Shown here one piece after another: positions 8,326 to 15,372 of a stretch of DNA of 64,000 nt. Each line of letters starts with the position of its first letter. The first letter of the stretch is position 1. The DNA is from Bacteroidota bacterium. Lineage in GTDB: Bacteria; Bacteroidota; Bacteroidia; Bacteroidales; Bacteroidaceae. The stretch is taken from contig JAFABV010000095.1 of NCBI GenBank assembly GCA_023425865.1, positions 1 through 64,000 on the forward strand. Direction: 5' to 3'. The notes under the pieces are model-generated. The model worked only from the letters and a program-made list of their open reading frames with translations. It had not been told where the DNA came from and made no database searches. The translations under genes were made by a program, and so were the position numbers.

Positions 8326-9492
8326 TTACTTATCTTTTAATATCCGTTGTGCTATTTCGCGTGCCTCCTTGTCGGTATGGAGATACACGTCAAGGTCGGG
8401 CGAAGCGTCGAAAGTGGTTTGGCGCATGGTCTGCTCAATGATATGGGCCATGCCATGGAACGTACACTCGCCCCGTCGGAAGGCCGCGTTGGCCACTTCG
8501 TTGGCCGCGTTGAGAATGCAGGGCATGTTGCCGCCTGTGCCGATGGCCTCGTAGGCTAAGGCCAGACATCTGAATTTCTCGACGTCGGGCTCGTAGAACT
8601 CCAGGCTGCGAGCCTTGAAGAGGTCGAGGCGGTCGCCGTCGAGTGGTAGACGTTCGGGGTAAGAGAACGCGTATTGTATGGGCAGGCGCATGTCGGGCAC
8701 GCCCAACTGTGCCTTCACGGCGCCGTCTTTGAACTGCACGCCGCTATGAACGATGCTTTGCGGATGAACGAGAACCTGTATCTGCTCGGCCGGAACGCCA
8801 AACAGCCAGCGCGCCTCCATCACCTCGAAGCCCTTGTTCATGAGTGTGGCTGAGTCGATGGTGATCTTCGCGCCCATGTCCCACGTGGGGTGGCGCAAGG
8901 CATCGGCCGCGGTCACGCGGTCGAGTTGCTCGGGTGAGAACAGCCTGAACGGCCCGCCCGAACAGGTGAGCAGAATCTTGTCTACCTCGTTCATATCCTC
9001 GCCCACGAGGCTCTGGAAGATAGCGCTGTGCTCAGAGTCTACCGGCAGCAGGTCTACGTGATACTGCTGTACGAGGTTGAGCATCAGCTCTCCGGCCACC
9101 ACTAATGTCTCCTTGTTGGCCAGCGCGATCTTCTTGTGCGCCTTGATGGCCTGTATGGTAGGCACCAGTCCGGCAAACCCCACCATGGCCGCCAGCACGA
9201 TGTCTATCGGTTCGGCCTCCACCACTTGGCTCAAAGCCTCTGCTCCGGCATACACCTTGATGTCGGGCCGGTCGGCCAGGAGAGCGGTCAAGCGGTCGTA
9301 GTGGGCCTTGTTGGCAATCACCACGGCCGCGGGATTGTATTTGTGTGCCTGTTCGGCCAGCAGCTCTACACGGTCGTTTGCCGTGAGGCAGTAGGCCTCA
9401 TAGCGGTCGGGATGCTGGCTGATGACATCAAGTGCCTGCGTACCGATAGAACCGGTGCTGCCCAGAATACAGATCTGTTGTTTCTTCATCAT
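8326..9492 (-). CDS. dxr: 1-deoxy-D-xylulose 5-phosphate reductoisomerase
   Basis: IspC/Dxr, 388 residues, the usual length. It turns DXP into methylerythritol phosphate with NADPH, the first committed step of the non-mevalonate isoprenoid pathway. The NADPH-binding N terminus reads ILGSTGSIGTQALDV; the metal and substrate region is seen in LLPVDSEHSAIFQ and in the flexible loop and Ser-rich stretch ILLTCSGGPFR. HPTWDMGAKITIDSATLMNKG is the conserved core (shown in part: DSATLMNKG). It lies between rimM (41-base spacer) and rseP, the common Bacteroidales order. An IspD-like gene further right (48219-48938) could be thought of as the next pathway step, but context suggests otherwise. Confidence 0.97.
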   Translation of the reverse strand: MMKKQQICILGSTGSIGTQALDVISQHPDRYEAYCLTANDRVELLAEQAHKYNPAAVVIANKAHYDRLTALLADRPDIKVYAGAEALSQVVEAEPIDIVLAAMVGFAGLVPTIQAIKAHKKIALANKETLVVAGELMLNLVQQYHVDLLPVDSEHSAIFQSLVGEDMNEVDKILLTCSGGPFRLFSPEQLDRVTAADALRHPTWDMGAKITIDSATLMNKGFEVMEARWLFGVPAEQIQVLVHPQSIVHSGVQFKDGAVKAQLGVPDMRLPIQYAFSYPERLPLDGDRLDLFKARSLEFYEPDVEKFRCLALAYEAIGTGGNMPCILNAANEVANAAFRRGECTFHGMAHIIEQTMRQTTFDASPDLDVYLHTDKEAREIAQRILKDK

Positions 9493-9533
9493 AGTTCATT
9501 GGAGTTATAAACGCCATGGCCCACTTGCGGTGT

Positions 9534-10055
9534 TCACAAGTCGAGCAATCCCTCGGGAATGGTCATGGTGATGTTGCGGGCGGCCTTGTCTACGGCGGTA
9601 ATGAGGTCTTCGCCCGCCGGAAGCAGTACCTCATCGCCTTCCTTTGTCGTGACATTGAAGAGCGTGTTGACCGTGCTGTCGTCGACATCGGTCAGTGTTC
9701 CCACCTCTTGTAGGGTGTTGGCGTCGATGACGCGATAGCCGATGATCTCGGCCCAAGTCACCTCCTCACGGTCGTTGTCGGCCAGTCGTCGCAGGAAAAA
9801 CACGCTGCAGCCCGTCAGTTCGCGGGCTTGGTCGGCCGTGTCAACGCCTTCGAGCTTCAGCAAGGCGATGTCTTCAGAGCGGAAGCGGTACTCCTCGATA
9901 AAGAACGGCACGAGGATACCGTCGATCTCCAAGACCAGACAGTCGGCGTCTACGCGGTCGAACACGTCGTCGGATACTTGGAACGACACCTCTCCTTTCA
10001 CGCCGTGGGGCTTGCCCAGTCGGCCTATGCGGTAAACCTCTTCCTGCTTAATCAT
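9534..10055 (-). CDS. rimM: 16S rRNA processing protein RimM
   Basis: A 173-residue ribosome maturation factor that binds S19 and helps mature the 30S head. The N-terminal RimM domain begins IGRLGKPHGVKGEVSF and the C-terminal PRC-barrel contains the LLPAGEDLITAVD and MTIPEGLLDL motifs. Its start codon overlaps the end of murA by eight bases, so the two are translationally coupled. It is not beside trmD or rplS as in Proteobacteria. Confidence 0.95.
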   Translation of the reverse strand: MIKQEEVYRIGRLGKPHGVKGEVSFQVSDDVFDRVDADCLVLEIDGILVPFFIEEYRFRSEDIALLKLEGVDTADQARELTGCSVFFLRRLADNDREEVTWAEIIGYRVIDANTLQEVGTLTDVDDSTVNTLFNVTTKEGDEVLLPAGEDLITAVDKAARNITMTIPEGLLDL

Positions 10056-11358
10056 TCACGCGTGTGATATGGGCACCCAGTTGGTTGAGCCGTTGTTCGA
10101 TATCTTCGTAGCCTCGGTCTATCTGCGCGATGTTGGCAATGCGGCTGGTGCCGTTGGCGCTCAGCGCGGCAATGAGCAAGGCGATGCCCGCGCGGATGTC
10201 GGGACTCGTCATGCGTCCGGCCCTGAGCGTGATGCGCCGGTCTTGTCCGATGACCACCGCACGGTGCGGGTCGCAGAGTATAATCTGCGCGCCCATATCG
10301 ATGAGCTTGTCGACAAAAAACAGCCTGCTCTCAAACATCTTCTGGTGGATGAGCACCGATCCCCGTGCCTGCGTGGCCGTCACGAGCAGCACCGACAGCA
10401 GGTCGGGCGTGAGCCCTGGCCATGGCGCGTCGGCAAAGGTCATGATGGTGCCGTCGATAAACGACTCCACCTGGTAGTGATTCTGGTGGGGGATGAAGAG
10501 GTCGTCGCCGTCCACACTCATCTTAATGCCCAACTGCCTGAACACATTGGGTATGCAGCCGAGGTCTCTGAGCGACACATCCTTGATGCGGATGCCGTTG
10601 CCCACCATGGCCGCCATGCCGATAAACGACCCCACCTCGATCATGTCGGGCAGTATACGGTGCGAGGCACCGTGCAGTGTGTCAACGCCTACGATGGTGA
10701 TCAGGTTGCTTGCTATGCCGCTGATGTTGGCGCCCATGGCATTGAGCAGATGGCATAGCTGCTGAATATAGGGCTCGCAGGCCGCATGGTAGATGGTTGT
10801 GGTGCCCTTGGCCATGACTGCCGCCATGATGATATTGGCCGTGCCCGTCACCGATGCCTCGTCGAGAAGCATGTACGTGCCACGCAGTTCTTTGGCGGCA
10901 ATGTAGTATACGTCGCGCTCCTCATCGCGCAGGAATCGGGCGCCAAGGTTCTTGAATCCCAGGAAATGGGTGTCCAAGCGTCGTCTGCCTATCTTGTCGC
11001 CGCCCGGTTTGGCCACGGTGGCCTTGCCAAATCGGCCCAGCAGCGGTCCGATCATCAGCACCGAGCCGCGCAGCGAGGCGCATTTCCGCACAAACTCAAG
11101 GCTGTCGAGATAGTCGAGGTTCAGCTCGTCAGCCTGAAAGGTATAGTCGTTGCGGCTGTGGCGCGTCACCTTCACGCCGATATCTTCCAGCAACTTGATG
11201 AGGTTGTTGACGTCGAGAATATCAGGAATATTATTGATTCTCACCGGTTCGTGGGTGAGCAGCGTGGCGCAGATCACCTCCAAGGCTTCGTTTTTGGCGC
11301 CCTGGGGAACAATGGTTCCGCTGAGTTGATGGCCGCCTTCAATGACAAACGACTCCAT
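10048..11358 (-). CDS. murA: UDP-N-acetylglucosamine 1-carboxyvinyltransferase
   Basis: A 436-residue EPSP-synthase-fold enzyme that adds enolpyruvate from PEP to UDP-GlcNAc, the first committed step of peptidoglycan synthesis. The N terminus (GGHQLSGTIVPQGAKNEAL) has the conserved Lys-Asn pair of the active site. The catalytic loop, which reads GGCAIG in E. coli, here reads KPGGDKIGRRRLD, so the fosfomycin-target Cys115 is replaced by Asp at residue 121. Asp at this place is known from Mycobacterium and Chlamydia enzymes, which are active and fosfomycin-resistant. It lies between the DUF4290 gene (3-base spacer) and rimM (overlap). Confidence 0.97.
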   Translation of the reverse strand: MESFVIEGGHQLSGTIVPQGAKNEALEVICATLLTHEPVRINNIPDILDVNNLIKLLEDIGVKVTRHSRNDYTFQADELNLDYLDSLEFVRKCASLRGSVLMIGPLLGRFGKATVAKPGGDKIGRRRLDTHFLGFKNLGARFLRDEERDVYYIAAKELRGTYMLLDEASVTGTANIIMAAVMAKGTTTIYHAACEPYIQQLCHLLNAMGANISGIASNLITIVGVDTLHGASHRILPDMIEVGSFIGMAAMVGNGIRIKDVSLRDLGCIPNVFRQLGIKMSVDGDDLFIPHQNHYQVESFIDGTIMTFADAPWPGLTPDLLSVLLVTATQARGSVLIHQKMFESRLFFVDKLIDMGAQIILCDPHRAVVIGQDRRITLRAGRMTSPDIRAGIALLIAALSANGTSRIANIAQIDRGYEDIEQRLNQLGAHITRVND

Positions 11359-11361
11359 GGG

Positions 11362-11955
11362 CTATCTCTTTTTACGTTTTTTCTCCACCTCCCTGAGGTC
11401 AATCTTGTCAAACTTGAAGGTGCCCAAGTCTATCTGAATCTTTCCGTCGGTATAGCGTGCCAGGTCGTCGGCCACCTTTTCCTCGGTGCTCGCCCCTTGG
11501 CTCCACTGCATGAGGTCGCGCTTCATCTGGTTTGCCGTGAGGCGTGTCAGCTGGTCGCGCTCCTTGCCCGGCTCCATGTTCTTGAGCTGTTCAAAGAGCC
11601 CGAAGATAATTTTGCCGTAGTGGCGCACGGGTATGTCGTTGGTGGGATAGTCGATATTGTCGGGTCGGGCGTTGATGGTCTTGGCCTGCGGCGTGTCGTA
11701 GGGCCAGTCTATGTCGAGCTTGAAGTCGCTCATCAGGGCCAGGTAGTCCCACAGCTTTTGTTTGTAGTCGGCGTTCTCCCTTACCTGTGGGGCCATGCGT
11801 TCCATGGTGAGCACAATGGCCTCGGCGCATTTCTGGCGTTCGGCCTTGGTCTCTAATGTCATGGCGTAAGCCACCATGTTCTGCACCTCACGGCCATATT
11901 CCGACAGTACGAGTTTTTCGCGTTGGGTGTTGTAATCCAGTCCTTCGATATTCAT
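11362..11955 (-). CDS. DUF4290 domain protein
   Basis: A 197-residue soluble protein confined to Bacteroidetes, recognised by its N terminus GLDYNTQREKLVLSEYGREVQ. It is mostly helical, lacks a signal peptide or membrane segment, and ends in a very basic tail (EKKRKKR). The function is unknown. Its fixed place immediately before murA, with a 3-base spacer, hints at a link to cell-envelope synthesis or simply to a conserved housekeeping operon. Confidence 0.88.
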   Translation of the reverse strand: MNIEGLDYNTQREKLVLSEYGREVQNMVAYAMTLETKAERQKCAEAIVLTMERMAPQVRENADYKQKLWDYLALMSDFKLDIDWPYDTPQAKTINARPDNIDYPTNDIPVRHYGKIIFGLFEQLKNMEPGKERDQLTRLTANQMKRDLMQWSQGASTEEKVADDLARYTDGKIQIDLGTFKFDKIDLREVEKKRKKR

Positions 11956-12020
11956 GCTTGGTTATTGAATGTATAAAAAAGAGTGGGGCGCTTGTAGCCC
12001 TCAGCTTTTTCTCGTGGCGA

Positions 12021-12713
12021 TTAAAGCAGTTTGCGCGGCAGTTTGGCCACGAAGTCTTTGAGATAGAAGGGCACAAAGTAGGCCACATCCTCAAATTGCT
12101 CCTGCGCCATGCGGCGCTCGGCGAGTGGAAACATGTATTTGGCCAGTGCCTCTATGCCATCGATGAAGTGGGCATTGGGGTGGTTGATGCTTTCGCGACA
12201 CTTCATGGCACCGTTGCCGAAGAAGTAAACCGGGCGCTCGTCGAGCCAAGCCTTGTAGGTGTCGGCGTCTACCACGTCGGCGTGTATGGGGCGTATCTCT
12301 TTCAGCGAGCGGTCGAAGATCTGCGCGTAGACCTCCATGCGACGGGCGTCGAGCATGGGGCAGAGCAGGGCGTCTTCTTCCTTCACCAGTTCCTGCAGCA
12401 GCACCGGCACACAGAGCAGCTCCAGCGTAGGCACGGCCAGCAACTTGATGCCGCGGCCAAAACAGATGCCTTTGGCCATCGATACGCCAATGCGCAGGCC
12501 GGTGTACGAGCCCGGTCCGCAGCTCACGGCCACCGCGTCGAGCGGAATGGCATGGTTGTCAATAAACGATAAGGCTTCGTCAACAAAAGCCCCCAGCTTC
12601 TCAGCATGGTTGCGGCCTGCATGGTCGGTCTGCTCAAAGATACAAGCGCCGTCCTCGCTGACGGCTACCGAGCACACTTCAGTGCTCGTATCAATATTTA
12701 GAATGCAAGACAT
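12021..12713 (-). CDS. tsaB: tRNA threonylcarbamoyladenosine synthesis protein TsaB
   Basis: A 230-residue ASKHA-fold protein. TsaB pairs with TsaD (and TsaE) to install the t6A base at position 37 of ANN-decoding tRNAs. The phosphate loop region LNIDTSTEVCSVAV and the family signature VSCGPGSYTGLRIG near residue 65 are clear. It is the first gene of the leftward operon tsaB-DUF4290-murA-rimM-dxr-rseP. It diverges from yicC. Confidence 0.95.
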   Translation of the reverse strand: MSCILNIDTSTEVCSVAVSEDGACIFEQTDHAGRNHAEKLGAFVDEALSFIDNHAIPLDAVAVSCGPGSYTGLRIGVSMAKGICFGRGIKLLAVPTLELLCVPVLLQELVKEEDALLCPMLDARRMEVYAQIFDRSLKEIRPIHADVVDADTYKAWLDERPVYFFGNGAMKCRESINHPNAHFIDGIEALAKYMFPLAERRMAQEQFEDVAYFVPFYLKDFVAKLPRKLL

Positions 12714-12772
12714 TGATTGAGATTATAATCTTAATAATGTGCAAATTTACTTCTTTTTCCGTCAATTCTTCG

Positions 12773-12780
12773 TACTTTTG
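12773..12780 (+). promoter_or_regulatory. Promoter -7 box for yicC
   Basis: TACTTTTG matches TAnnTTTG and is followed by GCAG. The yicC ATG lies 25 bases beyond it. The long reading frame would begin upstream of this promoter, so the later ATG was chosen as start. Confidence 0.75.
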
Positions 12781-12804
12781 CAGAAATTTAACGTCAAAGA
12801 AGCC

Positions 12805-13680
12805 ATGATACAATCAATGACAGGTTACGGCAAGTCAGTGGTAACCTATAAGGAAAAAAAGATCAATGTTGAGATAAAGTCACTGAACAGCAAGACCCTC
12901 GACCTCTCTACCCGCATTGCTCCATTGTACCGTGAGAAGGAGATGGAGATTCGTCAGGTGCTGGCGCAGGCCGTGGTGAGAGGCAAGGTCGACTTCTCGA
13001 TATGGGTGGAGAAGGACGCCTCGGTAGATGCCACCCCCATCAACGCTTCACTTGTAGAGAATTATTACAACCAGATCAAGGCCATCTCGGCCAAGACGGG
13101 CATTCCCGAACCCACCGATTGGTATGCCACGGTGTTGCGCTTGCCCGACGTGGTGGCCAAGACCGACGTTGAGGCACTCGAGCCCGAAGAATGGGCAGCC
13201 GCCCGTCAGGCCATCGACGCGGCACTCCATGAGTTTGGTGCCTTCCGCAGGCAAGAGGGCGCGGCCTTGGAGAAGAAGTTCAATGAGAAGATAGACAACA
13301 TTGCCGAGTTGCTGCGCCAGATAGAGCCTTTCGAGCAGAGCCGTGTGGCACGCATCCGCGAGTCGATAACCAAGGGCCTGGAACAGATACCCGGCGTAGA
13401 CTACGACCGCAACCGCTTGGAGCAGGAACTCATCTACTACATCGAGAAACTCGACATCAGCGAGGAGAAGCAGCGCCTGTCGAACCACCTGAAATACTTC
13501 CGCGAGACCATGGCCGAAGACCTGCCCAACGGCAAGAAACTGGGTTTCATCGCCCAAGAGATGGGTCGCGAAATCAACACCACAGGCTCTAAGAGCAACC
13601 AGGCAGAGATGCAAAACATCGTGGTGAGGATGAAAGACGAACTCGAACAAATCAAGGAACAGGTGCTCAACGCCCTGTAA
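12805..13680 (+). CDS. YicC family endoribonuclease
   Basis: A 291-residue protein beginning MIQSMTGYGKS, the diagnostic N terminus of the YicC family, and ending in the DUF1732 C-terminal part (GKKLGFIAQEMGREINTTG followed by a helical tail). E. coli YicC is an endoribonuclease implicated in degrading the small RNA RyhB; the natural target here is unknown. It is followed by gmk and nadD on the same strand; a YicC-gmk pairing is widespread in bacteria. Confidence 0.93.
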   Translation: MIQSMTGYGKSVVTYKEKKINVEIKSLNSKTLDLSTRIAPLYREKEMEIRQVLAQAVVRGKVDFSIWVEKDASVDATPINASLVENYYNQIKAISAKTGIPEPTDWYATVLRLPDVVAKTDVEALEPEEWAAARQAIDAALHEFGAFRRQEGAALEKKFNEKIDNIAELLRQIEPFEQSRVARIRESITKGLEQIPGVDYDRNRLEQELIYYIEKLDISEEKQRLSNHLKYFRETMAEDLPNGKKLGFIAQEMGREINTTGSKSNQAEMQNIVVRMKDELEQIKEQVLNAL

Positions 13681-13700
13681 CCATCACCGATACGCTATGG

Positions 13701-13728
13701 GCAGGCCGTCTGTCGGCCTGCTTTTTTT
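13701..13728 (+). terminator. Hairpin plus T-run between yicC and gmk
   Basis: GCAGGCC and GGCCTGC form a perfect seven-base stem closed by GTCTGTC and followed by seven T residues. It ends 30 bases before gmk, so it may end most yicC transcripts or act as a partial terminator inside the operon. Confidence 0.85.
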
Positions 13729-13757
13729 ATTTTCCCAACGCATAGAACCCCATTTTC

Positions 13758-14375
13758 ATGACAACTGAGCATACCCCACAGGCCACCCCGACGCAGTACG
13801 GCGGCAAGTCGCGCCTGGTCATCTTCAGTGCCCCGAGCGGCAGCGGCAAGAGCACCATCGTCAACTATCTCATGACCCATCATCCGGAGTTGCGGTTAGC
13901 CTTCTCCATCTCCTGCACCAGCAGGGCACCGCGGGGCACCGAGCGCCACGGCGTGGAATACTTCTTCCTTTCGCCCGAAGAGTTTAAGGAGAAGATTGCC
14001 GCCGGCGATTTTTTAGAGTACGAGGAGGTGTATCCCGGCCGCTTCTACGGCACCCTGAAGCAGCAGGTAGAGAGCCAGTGCGCGGCCGGACAGAACGTGG
14101 TGTTCGACGTCGACGTGGTGGGCGGCTGCAACATCAAGGAGTATTATGGCGACCGCGCCCTGAGCGTGTTTATCCAGCCGCCCTCGGTCGAAGAGCTGCG
14201 CCACCGTTTGGAGGCGCGGGCCACCGACGCGCCGGAGGTCATCGAGCAGCGCCTGGCCAAGGCTGAATACGAGTTGACCTTTGCCAACCGGTTCGACCGG
14301 GTGATCGTCAACGACGACTTGGCTGCGGCGCAAGCCGAGGCCTACCGGGTGGTGAGCGAGTTTTTAGGTCGCTGA
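13758..14375 (+). CDS. gmk: Guanylate kinase
   Basis: A 205-residue P-loop kinase that phosphorylates GMP to GDP. The P-loop is APSGSGKST near residues 28-36; the GMP-binding region is SCTSRAPRGTERHGVEYFF. The first 20 residues (Thr/Gln/Pro-rich) precede the usual start of the fold and could be a leader. nadD follows after 20 bases. Confidence 0.96.
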   Translation: MTTEHTPQATPTQYGGKSRLVIFSAPSGSGKSTIVNYLMTHHPELRLAFSISCTSRAPRGTERHGVEYFFLSPEEFKEKIAAGDFLEYEEVYPGRFYGTLKQQVESQCAAGQNVVFDVDVVGGCNIKEYYGDRALSVFIQPPSVEELRHRLEARATDAPEVIEQRLAKAEYELTFANRFDRVIVNDDLAAAQAEAYRVVSEFLGR

Positions 14376-14395
14376 CCCGCCGTGCCCAGCCTGCC

Positions 14396-15052
14396 ATGAC
14401 AGTCCAACCCCTTTCACACACCGCCGTCGAGACACCTGCCAACAGGGCGGGCGGCGCGGGCGTACAGCCCCCGGAGCCCCTGCGTACGGGTGTCTTCGGT
14501 GGGAGTTTCAACCCCATACACAATGGCCATATCGCCTTGGCGCGCCAACTGCTGCAGCAGGCCGCGCTGGGTGAGATATGGTTTGTGGTGTCGCCCCTCA
14601 ACCCCTTTAAGCGGGAGGCCACCGACTTGCTTGCCGACGACCTGCGCCTCGACCTGACCCGCCGGGCGCTATCGCGCGAACCCCAGCTTACGGCCAGCGA
14701 CTGCGAGTTCGGTCTTCCCCGCCCGTCGTATATGTGGAACACGCTGCAGCACCTCGCCGCACAGCATCCCGACCGCCGTTTTGTGCTCATCATCGGGGCC
14801 GACAACTGGCTGTCGTTCGACCGATGGGCACATGCCGACGACATTCTTCGGCACCACGAGGTGGTGGTCTATCCGCGCGAGGGCTTCCCCATTGTCGAAG
14901 CCCACATGCCCCCACAGGTGCGTCTCATGCACACTGCGCTCTATCCCCTCAGCAGCACCGACATCCGCCGGAGGGTGCGTGACGGTGAGTCGATAGACGG
15001 TATGGTGCCCGAGGAGATACGCCCCTTGGTGCAGGCCTACTACCGTGTGTAG
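14396..15052 (+). CDS. nadD: Nicotinate-nucleotide adenylyltransferase
   Basis: A 218-residue nucleotidyltransferase of the HxGH class that makes deamido-NAD from nicotinate mononucleotide and ATP. The signature GVFGGSFNPIHNGHIA is near residues 32-47 and the C-terminal SSTDIRRRV motif is present. About 30 residues come before the fold, so an internal start cannot be excluded, but the 20-base spacing from gmk fits the chosen ATG. It ends the yicC-gmk-nadD group. Confidence 0.95.
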   Translation: MTVQPLSHTAVETPANRAGGAGVQPPEPLRTGVFGGSFNPIHNGHIALARQLLQQAALGEIWFVVSPLNPFKREATDLLADDLRLDLTRRALSREPQLTASDCEFGLPRPSYMWNTLQHLAAQHPDRRFVLIIGADNWLSFDRWAHADDILRHHEVVVYPREGFPIVEAHMPPQVRLMHTALYPLSSTDIRRRVRDGESIDGMVPEEIRPLVQAYYRV

Positions 15053-15120
15053 GCGCCACACCGCCGTACTCGTAAGCTCACGGGCACGCCGAGGCGTGAC
15101 CAAAGCATGCGCCACGACAA

Positions 15121-15211
15121 ATGGTTCTATATAAAACCATCCGATGATTCTATACAGAACTATCCGATAATTCTATATAAAATCATCCGGTGATTCTATA
15201 CAAAACCATCC
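15121..15211. repeat. Array of ~23-bp palindromic repeats, copy 2
   Basis: Four contiguous units of 22-23 bases, each of the form (G)ATGATTCTATA followed by an imperfect complement ending ACCATCC. It fills the spacer between nadD and the fructan sensor gene. It would fold as a set of hairpins on either strand. The remaining spacer up to 15340 shows no gene. Confidence 0.85.
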
Positions 15212-15340
15212 GCCCTTGCCATCCTGCCCATGTTGTCAAGGCGTGATTTTGGCCAGTACATAGGGCTGTCCTCGCCGGTGTTTTCGGTGTCTTACATGTT
15301 TTTTCTCCATGCTTTAGACGTTTTTTTCAGTTATTATCCG

Positions 15341-15348
15341 TAAGTTTG
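15341..15348 (+). promoter_or_regulatory. Promoter -7 box for the fructan sensor gene
   Basis: TAAGTTTG matches TAnnTTTG and lies 24 bases before the ATG at 15373. It overlaps the start of the longest reading frame, which supports the later ATG. Confidence 0.65.
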
Positions 15349-15372
15349 CAAGACGCAGAAATCCTTTATTCG

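Noticed and set aside
15121..15211. Palindrome array as a CRISPR array
   Set aside because: Units are contiguous 22-23 base palindromes without unique spacers, and no cas genes are near. The same holds for the other two arrays.
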